Positions 19,275 through 30,390 of a stretch of DNA of 64,000 nt are shown piece by piece. The position numbers and the translations under genes were made by a program. Within the stretch, counting starts at the first letter, position 1; every line of letters starts with the position of its first letter. The notes under the pieces were generated by a model. It worked only from the letters and a program-made list of their open reading frames with translations, was not told the DNA's origin and did no database searches. The DNA is from Sphingomonas sp. BK580 (GTDB lineage: Bacteria; Pseudomonadota; Alphaproteobacteria; Sphingomonadales; Sphingomonadaceae): the NCBI RefSeq assembly GCF_014194975.1, contig NZ_JACIAY010000002.1, positions 602,620 to 666,619 on the forward strand, given 5' to 3'.

Positions 19275-19810
19275 GGCTGGGCCGCCGCGGCGCAGACCGG
19301 CAGATCGGGGATGGCGTCGCGCTTGCCCTTGGTCTTCTCGGCCTTGAGATATTGCAGCGTCGCGACGACGATGGCCGCGGTATTGCGCGCCGGCAGCGGC
19401 TCGAGCAGCGTCACCAGCCGGTCGAGCGTCGCGCAGTCGCCGGGCTGGATCCGCCCGGTGATCTGCGGCGCGAAGAGCGAGGTCAGCATCGGGCGCGCAT
19501 AGTCGCTCAGCAGCAGCAGTTCCACCGCCGGGTCGCTGAGCTTGGCGATCGCGGTACGCGCCGCGGGCCAGGCGCGGTCGGCCTCGCGATCATATTTCTG
19601 GAGCAGCGCACTGTCCGACTTCCGCAGCAGGCTGGAGGCCGGCAGCGCGGCGCAGACGCGGCCGGCATCGCGGATGATCTCAGGCATGGCGACCAGCGCG
19701 ATCGACTCGGCGTCGGTGCTCGAGAGGCAGCGCTCCTGCGCCGCGGCGGGCGGCGCGGCGAGGAGCGCGACCGCGGCCAGCGCCGCGGCGAGCGAGGGGA
19801 GGCGGCTCAT
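19271..19810 (-). CDS. Small exported protein of unknown function
   Basis: 179 residues. A clear signal peptide (about 1-23, ending APPAAAQ) precedes a helical mature domain with four cysteines (near 26, 52, 118 and the C-terminal LPVCAAAAQP), suggesting two disulfides in the periplasm. No catalytic motif was recognised. It is translationally coupled on both sides: its ATG overlaps the ispDF stop and its stop overlaps the cinA ATG. The position between isoprenoid and NMN-salvage genes does not indicate a function. Confidence 0.8.
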   Translation of the reverse strand: MSRLPSLAAALAAVALLAAPPAAAQERCLSSTDAESIALVAMPEIIRDAGRVCAALPASSLLRKSDSALLQKYDREADRAWPAARTAIAKLSDPAVELLLLSDYARPMLTSLFAPQITGRIQPGDCATLDRLVTLLEPLPARNTAAIVVATLQYLKAEKTKGKRDAIPDLPVCAAAAQP

Positions 19811-20934
19811 GCGCTCAGCTCGGCGGGCAGAAGCACGGTCGCGACCGCCTGCGCCGCGATGCCCTCGCCACGTCCGGTGAAGCCGAGTCGTTCGGTGGTG
19901 GTCGCTTTCACGCTGACCCGATCGGTCGACAGGCCGAGAAGTTCCGCGATGCGCCGCTGCATCGCCGCGCGGTGCGGGCCGATCTTGGGGGCCTCGCACA
20001 TCAGCGTGAGGTCCACGAAGGTGACACGCCCGCCGCGCGCCTCGACCAGCGAGCGCGCGTGCGCGAGGAACTGTCCCGATTCGGCACCGCGCCAGCGCGG
20101 ATCGTTCGGCGGAAAGTGCGTGCCGATGTCGCCTGCCGCGATCGCGCCGAGCACCGCGTCGGTGATGGCGTGGAGCGCGACGTCGGCGTCGCTGTGGCCG
20201 GAGAGACCCTGGTGGTGCGGGACCAGCACGCCGCCGAGCCACAGCTCCTCGCCGTCCTCGAGCCGGTGCACGTCGAAGCCGCTGGCCGAGCGGGTTTCCA
20301 TGCCGATCCGCGCCGCGGCGGCGGCGAAATCGGCGGGGTAGGTGATCTTGTCGAGCATCATGTCCCCTTCGACCTGTGCCACGCTCAGCCCGAGCGCGCG
20401 CACCATCTGCGCGTCGTCGGTGGCCGCGCCGCCCTCCCATGCCGCGTGCGCGCGCGCCAGTGTGGCGGCGTCGAACGCCTGCGGCGTCTGCACGCGCGCG
20501 AGTGTCTCCCGCGCTATCGTAGCGCCGTCCGTCGCTACCAGCGTGTCCACGACGGGCAGCACCGGGATCGCGCCGGGCGCGTCGGCCAGCGCGGCGAGCA
20601 ACCGGTCGACCACTGCGTGCGGCACGAACGGTCGGGCCGCGTCATGCACCAGGACGCGCGTCGCGCCAGCGGCGGCCTGCAGCCCTGCGCGCACCGAGTC
20701 GCGGCGCTCGGCGCCTCCGATCACCCAATCTGAGCCGGGCACCGCCGCCGCGATCATGTCCTCCTGCCCTGCGCCGATCACGACGATCACCCGGTCGATG
20801 GCGGGATGGGCCGAGAGCGCGGCGTGGCTCCACGCCACCATCGGCCGCCCCGCGACGGGCGCATATTGCTTCGGCGCGGCGCTGCCGCTGCGCGAGCCGC
20901 TGCCGGCGGCGACGATGAGGGCGACCGTGGTCAT
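19807..20934 (-). CDS. ispDF: Bifunctional IspD/IspF isoprenoid enzyme
   Basis: 375 residues. A fusion of two MEP-pathway enzymes, as is typical of alphaproteobacteria. The N-terminal IspD half (about 1-215) has LIVAAGSGSRSG, PKQYAPVAGRPM and VLVHDAARPFV and adds CMP to MEP. The C-terminal IspF half (about 220-375) has SGFDVHRLEDG, LSGHSDADVALHAITDAVLGA, GDIGTHFPP and the final TTTERLGFTGRGEGIAAQA, and forms the cyclic diphosphate. The two steps are not consecutive in the pathway, so the fusion is thought to organise a complex with IspE. First gene of its operon; dusB is divergent across 81 bp. Confidence 0.97.
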   Translation of the reverse strand: MTTVALIVAAGSGSRSGSAAPKQYAPVAGRPMVAWSHAALSAHPAIDRVIVVIGAGQEDMIAAAVPGSDWVIGGAERRDSVRAGLQAAAGATRVLVHDAARPFVPHAVVDRLLAALADAPGAIPVLPVVDTLVATDGATIARETLARVQTPQAFDAATLARAHAAWEGGAATDDAQMVRALGLSVAQVEGDMMLDKITYPADFAAAAARIGMETRSASGFDVHRLEDGEELWLGGVLVPHHQGLSGHSDADVALHAITDAVLGAIAAGDIGTHFPPNDPRWRGAESGQFLAHARSLVEARGGRVTFVDLTLMCEAPKIGPHRAAMQRRIAELLGLSTDRVSVKATTTERLGFTGRGEGIAAQAVATVLLPAELSA

Positions 20935-21015
20935 GGCGGCGCGCCCTAGCCGCTCCGCGTCGTCCTTGCCAGAGCGGTGCGCGTCGACTACCTGCCCATT
21001 TTTCGAGCAGCAGCG

Positions 21016-22029
21016 ATGAACCAGCCTCTTCCTTCCCGGCTCACGCCGATCCGCATCGGCGAGGTGAGCGTCGACCAGCCGGTCGTGCTCGCGCCGATGA
21101 CCGGCGTCTCCGACCAGCCGTTCCGTACCCTGGTCCGGCGCTACGGGTCGGGGCTCAACGTCACCGAGATGATCGCGAGCCAGGCGGCGATCCGCGAGAC
21201 GCGCCAGTCGTTGCAGAAGGCGATGTGGCACGTCTCGGAGGAGCCGGTGTCGATGCAACTGGTCGGCTGCACCCCGCATGAGATGGGCGAGGCGGCGCGG
21301 CTGGCGCGCGACAAGGGCGCGGCGATCATCGACATCAACATGGGCTGCCCGGTCCGCAAGGTGACCAACGGCGACGCCGGCTCGGCGCTGATGCGCGACC
21401 TCGGGCTCGCCGCGGCGATCGTGAAGGAAGTGGTGCGCGCGGTCGACGCGCCGGTGACGCTCAAGATGCGGATGGGCTGGTGCCACGACAGCCTCAACGC
21501 ACCCGAGCTCGCGCGCATCGCGGAGGACCTCGGCGTGCGCATGGTCACGGTGCACGGCCGCACCCGCAACCAGATGTACAAGGGCAGCGCCGACTGGGGC
21601 TTCGTCCGCCGCGTCAAGGATGCGGTGGCGATCCCCGTGATCGTCAACGGCGACATCTGCGGGATCGACGACGCCGAGACCGCGCTGGCCCAGTCCGGCG
21701 CGGACGGTGTGATGATCGGGCGCGGTGCCTATGGCCGGCCGTGGCTGCTCGGCCAGGTGATGCATTGGTTCGCCACCGGCGAACGCCGGCCCGATCCGAC
21801 GCTCGACAAGCAATACAACGTGATCTCAGAACATTATGAGATGATGTTGAGCCACTATGGTGTCGTCACCGGCGTCAACATGGCGCGCAAGCACATCGGC
21901 TGGTACACCAAGGGGATCCACGGCTCGGCCGAGTTCCGCAACGCGGTGAACCAGGAGCCCGACCCCGGGCGCGTCAAGGCGATGCTCGCCGACTTCTACG
22001 CCCCGCACCGGATGCGGGACGCCGCGTGA
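21016..22029 (+). CDS. dusB: tRNA-dihydrouridine synthase B
   Basis: 337 residues. An FMN enzyme that reduces uridines in the tRNA D-loop. Visible motifs are the N-terminal [27 protein letters not shown], the catalytic cysteine loop [11 protein letters not shown] (about residues 101-111), [28 protein letters not shown] and [13 protein letters not shown], together a full TIM barrel. The ATG at 21016 gives the normal start; a GTG 13 codons upstream is less likely. The 3' end overlaps the GTG start of ntrB, reproducing the conserved dusB/nifR3-ntrBC arrangement of alphaproteobacteria. Confidence 0.97.
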   Translation: MNQPLPSRLTPIRIGEVSVDQPVVLAPMTGVSDQPFRTLVRRYGSGLNVTEMIASQAAIRETRQSLQKAMWHVSEEPVSMQLVGCTPHEMGEAARLARDKGAAIIDINMGCPVRKVTNGDAGSALMRDLGLAAAIVKEVVRAVDAPVTLKMRMGWCHDSLNAPELARIAEDLGVRMVTVHGRTRNQMYKGSADWGFVRRVKDAVAIPVIVNGDICGIDDAETALAQSGADGVMIGRGAYGRPWLLGQVMHWFATGERRPDPTLDKQYNVISEHYEMMLSHYGVVTGVNMARKHIGWYTKGIHGSAEFRNAVNQEPDPGRVKAMLADFYAPHRMRDAA

Positions 22030-23087
22030 GATCGACGCAGCGCGGGCCGAGCGAGGCCGAGCTGCTCGCCGCGCTGCCGGTGGCGGTGCTGGTGGTGGAT
22101 CCCGAGGATCGCGTCGAGCGCGCCAACGCCGAGGCAGAGACCCTGCTCAACCTCTCCGAGCGAGCGATGCGCGGGCAGACCGTCGCCGAGCTGCTCGGCG
22201 TGGCCGACGCGGAGACGCGTCGCGCCGGCCACGCCTTCGCCGCCTTCGACGTCGAGGTGGAGACGCGCGGCGGTGCCCGCGTCCGCGTCGACCTGGTCGA
22301 GGCGGCGGTGGTCGACCAGCCCGGCTGGCGCACGATCACGCTCCACCATGCCGCCGCCTCGCGCCGGCTCGGCGTCTCGGGCGACCGCGCCGCGGCGGCG
22401 CGCGCCGCGGTCGGCGCCGCGGCGATGCTGGCGCACGAGATCAAGAACCCGCTGTCGAGCATCCGCGGCGCAGCGCAGCTGATCGCCGACGGCGCGGCGC
22501 CCGACGAGCTCACCGCGCTGGTCATCACCGAGGTCGACCGGATCGCCGCGCTGATCGATCATATGGAGGATTTCACCGACACCCGCCCGCGCGAGGTGGC
22601 GTCGCTGAACATCTACCCGCTGCTGGCGCACGCGCGAGGCGTCGCCTTGGCCGGGTTCGCGCGCGATATCCCGATCGACGAGCGCTACGATCCCTCGCTG
22701 CCGCCGGTGCTCGGCAACCGCGACGCGCTGCTCCAGGTGGTGCTCAACCTGCTCAAGAACGCCGCCGCGGCGCTGGGCGAGCGCGGCGAACGGCGGATCA
22801 CGCTCACCACCGCCTATCGCCACGGCATCACCGTGGCGACGGGCAAGGGGCGGGAGCGAGTCGCGCTGCCCATCGAGCTGTGCGTGATCGACACCGGGCC
22901 GGGTGCGCCCGACGACATCGCCGACCATCTCTTCGATCCGTTCGTGTCGGGGCGCCCGGAGGGGAAGGGGTTGGGGCTGGCGCTGGTCGACAAGCTGGTG
23001 CGTGACATGGGTGGGATCGTGCAATATGCGCGCGAGGGCCAGCCGCATCACACCGTCTTCCGCCTGCTGCTGCCGCGCGCGTCGTGA
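22026..23087 (+). CDS. ntrB: Nitrogen regulation sensor kinase NtrB (GlnL)
   Basis: 353 residues. A cytoplasmic sensor kinase/phosphatase that responds to PII and controls NtrC. An N-terminal PAS domain (about 10-110, [17 protein letters not shown]) precedes the dimerisation helix with the phospho-His in [18 protein letters not shown] (about residues 135-152). The HATPase domain has N-box [11 protein letters not shown]1 [12 protein letters not shown] and G2 [12 protein letters not shown]. No membrane segment is present, as expected. It is coupled to dusB by a GTGA overlap and to ntrC by another GTGA overlap. Confidence 0.95.
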   Translation: MRSTQRGPSEAELLAALPVAVLVVDPEDRVERANAEAETLLNLSERAMRGQTVAELLGVADAETRRAGHAFAAFDVEVETRGGARVRVDLVEAAVVDQPGWRTITLHHAAASRRLGVSGDRAAAARAAVGAAAMLAHEIKNPLSSIRGAAQLIADGAAPDELTALVITEVDRIAALIDHMEDFTDTRPREVASLNIYPLLAHARGVALAGFARDIPIDERYDPSLPPVLGNRDALLQVVLNLLKNAAAALGERGERRITLTTAYRHGITVATGKGRERVALPIELCVIDTGPGAPDDIADHLFDPFVSGRPEGKGLGLALVDKLVRDMGGIVQYAREGQPHHTVFRLLLPRAS

Positions 23088-24526
23088 CCGGCGGTCGTAT
23101 CCTGATCGTCGACGACGACGACGCGGTGCGCACCGTGGTCGCGCACGCGCTGCGCCGCGCCGGCCACTCGGTCCGCACCGCTGCCAGCCTCGCCGACATG
23201 GCGCGCGAGCTGCGCACCCACCCGCCCGACGTGCTGGTGACCGACGTGGTGCTACCCGACGGCGACGGCATCGACCATGCCGGCCGGCTCGCGACCGAGC
23301 GCCCCGACATGCCCGTCATCGTGCTCTCCGCCCGTAATACGCTGACCACCGCGGTGCGCGCCACCGAGGCGGGCGCCTACGACTATCTCCCCAAGCCGTT
23401 TGACCTGGATACGCTGACGCGCACCGTCGCGGCGGCGCTCAAGCGCGGCGGCGCAGCGGCGGAGGATCGTGCGGTCGAGGAGGAGCAGCTGCCGCTGATC
23501 GGTCGCTCGCCCGCGATGCAGGACGTGTACCGCGTCATCGCGCGCGTGATCTCGAACGACCTCACCGTGCTGGTCTCGGGCGAGTCGGGCACGGGCAAGG
23601 AACTGGTCGCGCGCGCGATCCACGACCTCGGCGCGCGCCGTGCCGCGCCGTTCGTGCCGATCAACATGGCGGCGATCCCGCGCGAGCTGATCGAGGCCGA
23701 GCTGTTCGGGCACGAGCGGGGCGCGTTCACGGGTGCGGCACAGCGCAGCGCCGGCCGCTTCGAGCAGGCCGCGGGGGGCACGCTGTTCCTCGACGAGATC
23801 GGCGACATGCCGATCGAGGCGCAGACCCGGCTGCTGCGCGTGCTCCAGTCGGGCGAGTTCACCACCGTGGGAGGCGCGCGCACGATCCGCGCCGATGTCC
23901 GCATCGTCGCCGCCACCAACCGCGACCTGCAGCAGGCGGTCGCCGGCGGGCAGTTCCGCGAGGACCTCTATTACCGCCTCAACGTCGTCCCGATCGCGCT
24001 GCCCGCCTTGCGCGAGCGGCGCGGCGACGTCGCCGAGCTGGCGCGCCATTTCCTCGACCGCGCCGCCGAGGCGGGACTGCCGCGCAAGACCCTCGCCGCC
24101 GAGGCGGTCGCCGCCCTGGAGGCGCACGACTGGCCCGGCAACGTGCGCGAGCTCGAGAACCTGATGCGGCGTCTCGCCGCTCTGTCGCGCGACGATCGCA
24201 TCGGCGCGGCGGAGGTGATGGCGACGATCGGCGCGGTTCCCACATCGGCCGAGGCGCTGCCCGACCCGGGCATCGAGGCGGCGGTCAAAGCGATGATCGA
24301 GCGGCTCGCGCGCGAGCAGCCGCGCGCGCTCGACGACGGCTCGCTCTACGATCGCGTGATCGGCGCGGTCGAGCGGCCCCTGATCGCGGCGATGCTGGCG
24401 CGCCACGGCGGCAACCAGCTACGCGCCGCCCGCGCCATCGGGCTCAACCGCAACACGCTGCGCAAGCGGCTCGACGCCTTGGGGATCAGCCCGGGCGCGC
24501 GGTCGGCGGGATCGGACGAAGGGTAA
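23084..24526 (+). CDS. ntrC: Nitrogen regulator NtrC (sigma54 activator)
   Basis: 480 residues. A response regulator that activates sigma54 promoters under nitrogen limitation. Receiver domain with phospho-Asp D54 (LVTDVVLPDG); AAA+ domain with Walker A GESGTGKE (166-173), an intact sigma54-contact loop GAFTGA (213-218), Walker B TLFLDEIGDMP and the arginine-finger region; C-terminal Fis-type helix-turn-helix (RHGGNQLRAARAIGLNRNTLRKRL, about 445-468). It starts with GTG inside ntrB. The intact GAFTGA contrasts with the paralogue NtrX downstream. Confidence 0.97.
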   Translation: MTGGRILIVDDDDAVRTVVAHALRRAGHSVRTAASLADMARELRTHPPDVLVTDVVLPDGDGIDHAGRLATERPDMPVIVLSARNTLTTAVRATEAGAYDYLPKPFDLDTLTRTVAAALKRGGAAAEDRAVEEEQLPLIGRSPAMQDVYRVIARVISNDLTVLVSGESGTGKELVARAIHDLGARRAAPFVPINMAAIPRELIEAELFGHERGAFTGAAQRSAGRFEQAAGGTLFLDEIGDMPIEAQTRLLRVLQSGEFTTVGGARTIRADVRIVAATNRDLQQAVAGGQFREDLYYRLNVVPIALPALRERRGDVAELARHFLDRAAEAGLPRKTLAAEAVAALEAHDWPGNVRELENLMRRLAALSRDDRIGAAEVMATIGAVPTSAEALPDPGIEAAVKAMIERLAREQPRALDDGSLYDRVIGAVERPLIAAMLARHGGNQLRAARAIGLNRNTLRKRLDALGISPGARSAGSDEG

Positions 24527-24549
24527 GATCCCGAAATATGTGTTCTCTG

Positions 24550-24567
24550 TGCAACACCGATGTTGTA
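24550..24567. promoter_or_regulatory. Inverted repeat in the ntrC-ntrY spacer
   Basis: TGCAACA (24550-24556) and TGTTGTA (24561-24567) flank four bases, giving 7-base arms with one mismatch, centred about 20 bp upstream of the ntrY ATG. The pattern resembles, but does not match, the NtrC consensus (TGCACC, five bases, GGTGCA). It is the only clear dyad in this 52-bp spacer and could be an operator for separate control of ntrYX, or a small leader hairpin. Confidence 0.35.
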
Positions 24568-24578
24568 GCGGGGGAGCG

Positions 24579-26828
24579 ATGATCGCGGGAGTCCCTCCCT
24601 CTTCCTCTAGCACGTCGTCCGCTCGCCGGCGCCCGACGGTGACGCCGGCGCTGGAGCTCGCGGTGCTGGCGGTGGCAGTCGCGATCGGCGTCGGCAGCTA
24701 TTTCACGGTGCGCAGTGAGGGCGGTCCGGCCGCGCTGCTGGCGCCCCCGGTCGTCGCGCTGCTGCTCGTGGCCAATCTCGTCGCCGGCATCGCGCTGATG
24801 ATCCTGCTGGGCCGACGGATCGCGCTCAACCGCGCGGCGCGCTCACCGGTCGGCGGAGAAGGAAGGCTTCACGTCCGGCTGGTGCTGCTCTTCTCGCTCG
24901 TCGCCGCGGTGCCGGCGCTGCTCGTCACGATCTTCGCCTCGCTGTTGTTCCAATACGGTGTCCAATTCTGGTACTCCGACCGCGCGCGCGGCATGTTCGA
25001 GAACGCCGCCTCGGTGGCGCAGGAGAGCTATCGCAACGAATCGGATCGCGTCGGTCGCGAGACGATGACGATGGCGGGCGATCTCGCGGATTATCTCCGC
25101 GCCGACCCGATCGAGAGCAAGCGCTTCGCCGCCGGGCTCGCCTATCAGCTGTACCTGCGCAACCTGTCCGAGGCGCTGATCGTCCAGCGCGGGCAGGACG
25201 GCGAGCTGCGCACGCGCGCGCTGGTCAACCCGTACGATCGTCAGCTCGAGCGCGTCGTCACCAAGCCGATGGTGGACCAGATCGAGGGCGGCGCCGCCTC
25301 GGTGGTGGTGCGCTCGGGCGACCGCGTGGGTGTGCTGACCCGGCTCGACTACCAGCCGCACACCTATCTCTACTCGGCACGCGTGTTCGACCCGCAGCTC
25401 GCCAACCAGCTCAACCGCGGCGCCGCGGTGCTCAACGACTATCGCCAGCTGATCGCGCGCGCGCGTTCGCTCCAGCTCCAGTTCAACGCCGCGCTGCTGA
25501 TCGTCTCACTGCTGATCGTCGGCGTCGCGGTGTGGATCGCGCTGGCGGTGGCGGACCGGCTGGTGCGCCCGGTCGGTGAGCTGGTCGACGCCGCGCGTCG
25601 GGTCGGGGAGGGTGACCTGTCCGCGCGCGTGCCAGAGACGCCGGCGCGCGACGAGGTCGGCACGCTCGCGAACGCCTTCAACAGCATGACCGCGCGGCTC
25701 GAGACGCAGAACACCGCGCTGGTCACCGCCAACACGCAGCTCGAGAACCGCCGCGCGCTGATCGAGGCGGTGATGTCGGGCGTGTCGGCGGGGGTGATCT
25801 CGATCGACTCGCAGGACCGCACGATCCGGCTGGTCAACAGCTCGGCGCAGACTTTGCTGGGGCTCGACGCGCCACCGGTCGGCCGCGTGCTGCGCGCGGT
25901 CGCGCCCGAGCTCGACGCGATGCTCGACCAGGGCGCGCGCGAGGCGAACGTCCAGCACAATGTCCAGGGCGAGATGCGCACCTTCGCGGCGCGGATCGCG
26001 CGCGACGGCACCGGGCCGATCATCACCTTCGACGATATCACGCAGCAGCTGACCGACCAGCGCCGCGCCGCCTGGGCCGACGTGGCGCGCCGCATCGCGC
26101 ACGAGATCAAGAACCCGCTCACCCCGATCCAGCTCGCCGCCGAACGACTCCAGCGCCGCTACGGCAGCAAGATCGAGGCGGGCGACACCACCTTCGCGCG
26201 GCTGACCGACACGATCGTCCGCCAGGTCGGCGACCTGCGCCGCATGGTCGACGAATTCTCCTCCTTCGCGCGCATGCCCAAGCCCGTGTTCCGCGAGGAA
26301 GCGCTGGTCGACATCGCGCGCCAGACGATGTTCCTCCACGAGGTCGCGCATCCCGGGATCCGCTTCGTGCTCGATCACGACGAGCCCGCGCCGACCCTGG
26401 TGTGCGACCGTCGCCAGATCGGCCAGGCGCTCACCAACATCGTCAAGAACGCGGTCGAGGCGGTCGAGGCCGCCGACGTCAGCGAGGGCGCGGTGACGAT
26501 GGCGCTGCGCGAGGTCGAGGGCCGCGTCGTGATCGAGGTGGCCGACACCGGCGTCGGCCTGCCGCTCGAGCGCGACCGCATCGTCGAGCCCTACATGACG
26601 ACGCGTGCGCGCGGCACCGGCCTGGGGCTCGCGATCGTCAAGAAGATCGTGGAGGAGCATTTCGGCACGATGACCTTCGCCGATCGCGCCGGCGGCGGCA
26701 CGGTGGTGACGCTCTCGTTCGACGCGTCGCTGCTTGCCCCGCTCGCCGCCGAGGAAACTCTTCCGCCCGGCGCGGGCTCCACCGACGACGATCGCACGAT
26801 CGCCGCTTTGACCAGGAATCGGATCTAG
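24579..26828 (+). CDS. ntrY: Sensor kinase NtrY
   Basis: 749 residues. A membrane sensor kinase paired with NtrX; in other alphaproteobacteria NtrYX links nitrogen, redox and envelope signals. Two N-terminal membrane hairpins (about 28-95) and further hydrophobic segments near 80-125 and 285-320 bracket a periplasmic region. HAMP (about 305-365), PAS (about 385-480), HisKA with [27 protein letters not shown] (about 505-530), and HATPase with NIVKNAVEAVEAA and GTGLGLAIVKKI follow. The ATG at 24579 is chosen (GGGGAG just upstream, spacing short); an in-frame GTG at 24540 would add 13 unlikely residues. ntrX starts six bases after its stop. Confidence 0.95.
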   Translation: MIAGVPPSSSSTSSARRRPTVTPALELAVLAVAVAIGVGSYFTVRSEGGPAALLAPPVVALLLVANLVAGIALMILLGRRIALNRAARSPVGGEGRLHVRLVLLFSLVAAVPALLVTIFASLLFQYGVQFWYSDRARGMFENAASVAQESYRNESDRVGRETMTMAGDLADYLRADPIESKRFAAGLAYQLYLRNLSEALIVQRGQDGELRTRALVNPYDRQLERVVTKPMVDQIEGGAASVVVRSGDRVGVLTRLDYQPHTYLYSARVFDPQLANQLNRGAAVLNDYRQLIARARSLQLQFNAALLIVSLLIVGVAVWIALAVADRLVRPVGELVDAARRVGEGDLSARVPETPARDEVGTLANAFNSMTARLETQNTALVTANTQLENRRALIEAVMSGVSAGVISIDSQDRTIRLVNSSAQTLLGLDAPPVGRVLRAVAPELDAMLDQGAREANVQHNVQGEMRTFAARIARDGTGPIITFDDITQQLTDQRRAAWADVARRIAHEIKNPLTPIQLAAERLQRRYGSKIEAGDTTFARLTDTIVRQVGDLRRMVDEFSSFARMPKPVFREEALVDIARQTMFLHEVAHPGIRFVLDHDEPAPTLVCDRRQIGQALTNIVKNAVEAVEAADVSEGAVTMALREVEGRVVIEVADTGVGLPLERDRIVEPYMTTRARGTGLGLAIVKKIVEEHFGTMTFADRAGGGTVVTLSFDASLLAPLAAEETLPPGAGSTDDDRTIAALTRNRI

Positions 26829-26834
26829 ACAGCT

Positions 26835-28205
<1,371 letters not shown>

Positions 28206-28509
28206 GCGGGGCAGGGGGGAATGCCCTGCCGCCGATCACCCCCGACCGTTCGCCTCGGCAGCCGTCGAGCTTGTCGGGAAGTGCCACGAGCATCGACCTC
28301 TCGACGGGCGGCCTCTCGGCTTCGCTCGACGCCTGCGCGAGGCGGACGAGGAGGGAGACTGACGCACGCGGCCGATGTGACCGCCACCCCCACCTAGACG
28401 CGCCCACGCCGGAACCCTACCTTAGCCCCGCCGCTTACAGCGCGACCTATCCGACGCCGGCAACGGCGCGCCCCGCGGGGAACCTCCCGCCAAGAACAAG
28501 GACCTTCTC
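28206..28509. other. ntrX-hfq spacer with a hairpin
   Basis: 304 bp without a convincing gene. Just after the ntrX stop, GGCAGGG (28210-28216) and CCCTGCC (28224-28230) form a 7-bp hairpin with a 7-base loop and no U-tract, a possible weak terminator or processing site. A similar but less paired string (GGCAGGGGGAATGCC) recurs after hflX at about 30350. The middle contains GAGCTTGTCGGG-type fragments of intergenic repeats. The hfq promoter should lie in the right half, and AAGGA at 28500-28504 is the hfq ribosome site. Confidence 0.5.
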
Positions 28510-28998
28510 ATGGCCGACAAGCAGACCTCGCTCCAGGACCTGTTCCTCAACGCGCTGCGCAAGTCCAAGACCCCCGTCACGATGTTCCTCGTCAAGGGGG
28601 TGAAGCTCCAGGGCATCGTCACCTGGTTCGACAATTTCTCGGTGCTGCTGCGGCGCGACGGCCAGTCGCAGCTGATCTACAAGCACGCCATCTCCACCAT
28701 CATGCCGGCCGGCCCGATCGACGTCGCAGGCATCGTCGGCCAGCTCGGTGAGGGCGGCAAGAAGCAGCTGTTGCAGGACATCTTCCTTTCCGCGGTGCGC
28801 AAGTCGGAGGACCCGGTGACGATGTTCCTCGTCAACGGCGTGATGCTGCAGGGCGCGATCGCGGGCTTCGACCTGTTCTGCATGCTGCTCCAGCGCGACG
28901 GCATGTCGCAGCTGGTCTACAAGCATGCCGTGTCGACGATCCAGCCGTCGCGCCCGCTCAATCTGGCCGAGGAGCAGGCCGCGGGCGAGGACGAGTGA
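28510..28998 (+). CDS. hfq: RNA chaperone Hfq with two tandem Sm domains
   Basis: 162 residues, twice the usual core length. Two complete Hfq units repeat with an exact 80-residue period: [13 protein letters not shown] (8-20) matches [13 protein letters not shown] (88-100), and YKHAISTI (57-64) matches YKHAVSTI (137-144). By eye 41 of 63 aligned positions are identical. Unit 1 keeps Lys32 (GVKLQG), Arg48-Arg49 and Asn42; unit 2 has Met112, Gln128 and Leu122 at those places, so the units have diverged. Hfq normally acts as a hexameric ring in sRNA-mRNA pairing; this chain would be expected to form a ring from three copies. Tandem Hfq is, to my knowledge, a sphingomonad feature. The start has AAGGA upstream. 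hflX follows after ten bases. Confidence 0.96.
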   Translation: MADKQTSLQDLFLNALRKSKTPVTMFLVKGVKLQGIVTWFDNFSVLLRRDGQSQLIYKHAISTIMPAGPIDVAGIVGQLGEGGKKQLLQDIFLSAVRKSEDPVTMFLVNGVMLQGAIAGFDLFCMLLQRDGMSQLVYKHAVSTIQPSRPLNLAEEQAAGEDE

Positions 28999-29008
28999 GG
29001 GCGCGCGC

Positions 29009-30301
29009 ATGAGCACCGGCTTCGAGCGCGACCGCGACGAATTCTCCCGCGGCGCCCGCGCGATCGTGGTCTATCCTGATCTCGGCGGCTCGTCCCGTGA
29101 CGCCGAGGCGAGGCTGGAGGAGACCGCCGGCCTCGCCGAGGCGATCGGGGTCGTGGTCGTCGATCGCGTCGCGCTGCGCATCCGCACGCCGCGCGCCGCC
29201 ACACTGATGGGCGCTGGCCAGATCGAGGAGCTCGCCGCGCGCGCGCGGATGGAGGAGGCCGGGCTGGTCGTGGTCGACGGCAGCCTCACCCCGATCCAGC
29301 AGCGCAACCTCGAGACCGCGCTCGAGATCAAGGTGATCGACCGCACCGGGCTGATCCTCGAGATCTTCGGCGAGCGCGCCGCGACTGCGGAGGGGCGGCT
29401 CCAGGTCGAGCTGGCGCACCTCGACTATCAGTCGGGTCGGCTGGTGCGCAGCTGGACCCACCTCGAGCGCCAGCGCGGTGGCTTCGGCTTCCTCGGCGGC
29501 CCGGGCGAGACCCAGATCGAGGCCGACCGCCGGCTGATCCGCGACCGTATGGCGCGGCTGCGGCGCGAGCTGGAGCAGGTGACCCGCACGCGCGGGCTGC
29601 ACCGCGAGCGGCGCCAGCGCGCGCCCTGGCCCGTGATCGCGCTGGTCGGCTACACCAACGCGGGCAAGTCGACGCTGTTCAACCGGCTCACCGGCGCGCA
29701 CGTGATGGCCGAGGACCTGCTCTTCGCCACGCTCGACCCGACGCTGCGCCAGATCAGCCTGCCCGGGATCGACAAGGCGATCCTGTCGGACACGGTCGGC
29801 TTCGTCTCGGAGCTACCGACCCAGCTGGTGGCGGCGTTCAAGGCGACGCTGGAGGAGGTCGTCTCGGCCGACCTGCTGATCCATGTCCGCGACGTGGCGC
29901 ATCCCGATACGGCCGCGCAGAAGGCCGACGTCGAGGGCGTGCTCGCCGACGTCGGCGTGAGCGAGACGACGCCGCGGATCGAGGCGTGGAACAAGCTCGA
30001 CCTGCTCCACGGCGAGGCGCGCACCGAGCTGCTCGACGAGGCGGCGCGGCGCGACGACGTGGTGGCCCTGTCGGCGCTGACCGGGGAGGGGGTGGACGAG
30101 CTGGTTCGCCACGTCGCCGACCTGCTGACGCAGGGCCACCAGCGCTACGCCATCGCGCTGGATGCGGGTGACGGCGCGGGGGCGGCGTGGCTTCACGCCA
30201 ACGGCGAGGTGCTCGACCAGCATGTCGAGGGCGACCGCGTGCGCTACGAAGTGCGGATGGCGCCCGCGGTGCACGAGCGTTTCCTGTCGCGGCAGGGGTG
30301 A
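29009..30301 (+). CDS. hflX: GTPase HflX
   Basis: 430 residues. A ribosome-associated GTPase that splits stalled 70S ribosomes under stress. The N-terminal HflX domain contains LMGAGQIEEL, DGSLTPIQQRNLE and ERAATAEGRLQVELAHLDY; the GGPGETQIEADRR linker motif follows at about residues 160-172. The G domain has G1 GYTNAGKSTLF (about 214-224), the TLDPT switch, G3 DTVGFV and G4 NKLD. It is separated from hfq by ten bases, the classic hfq-hflX pairing. It is convergent with mazG. Confidence 0.97.
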   Translation: MSTGFERDRDEFSRGARAIVVYPDLGGSSRDAEARLEETAGLAEAIGVVVVDRVALRIRTPRAATLMGAGQIEELAARARMEEAGLVVVDGSLTPIQQRNLETALEIKVIDRTGLILEIFGERAATAEGRLQVELAHLDYQSGRLVRSWTHLERQRGGFGFLGGPGETQIEADRRLIRDRMARLRRELEQVTRTRGLHRERRQRAPWPVIALVGYTNAGKSTLFNRLTGAHVMAEDLLFATLDPTLRQISLPGIDKAILSDTVGFVSELPTQLVAAFKATLEEVVSADLLIHVRDVAHPDTAAQKADVEGVLADVGVSETTPRIEAWNKLDLLHGEARTELLDEAARRDDVVALSALTGEGVDELVRHVADLLTQGHQRYAIALDAGDGAGAAWLHANGEVLDQHVEGDRVRYEVRMAPAVHERFLSRQG

Positions 30302-30390
30302 GGAGTTAACCTTCCTCCAACGAGGGGCCGCCAGTGGGCGGTGCGAGAGGCAGGGGGAATGCCGCGCCGATCAGCCGCCGCGATCCCCCG

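Noticed and set aside
24550..24567. A definite NtrC binding site
   Set aside because: The arms differ from the consensus (TGCAAC instead of TGCACC) and the spacing is off by one, so only an unassigned dyad is reported.
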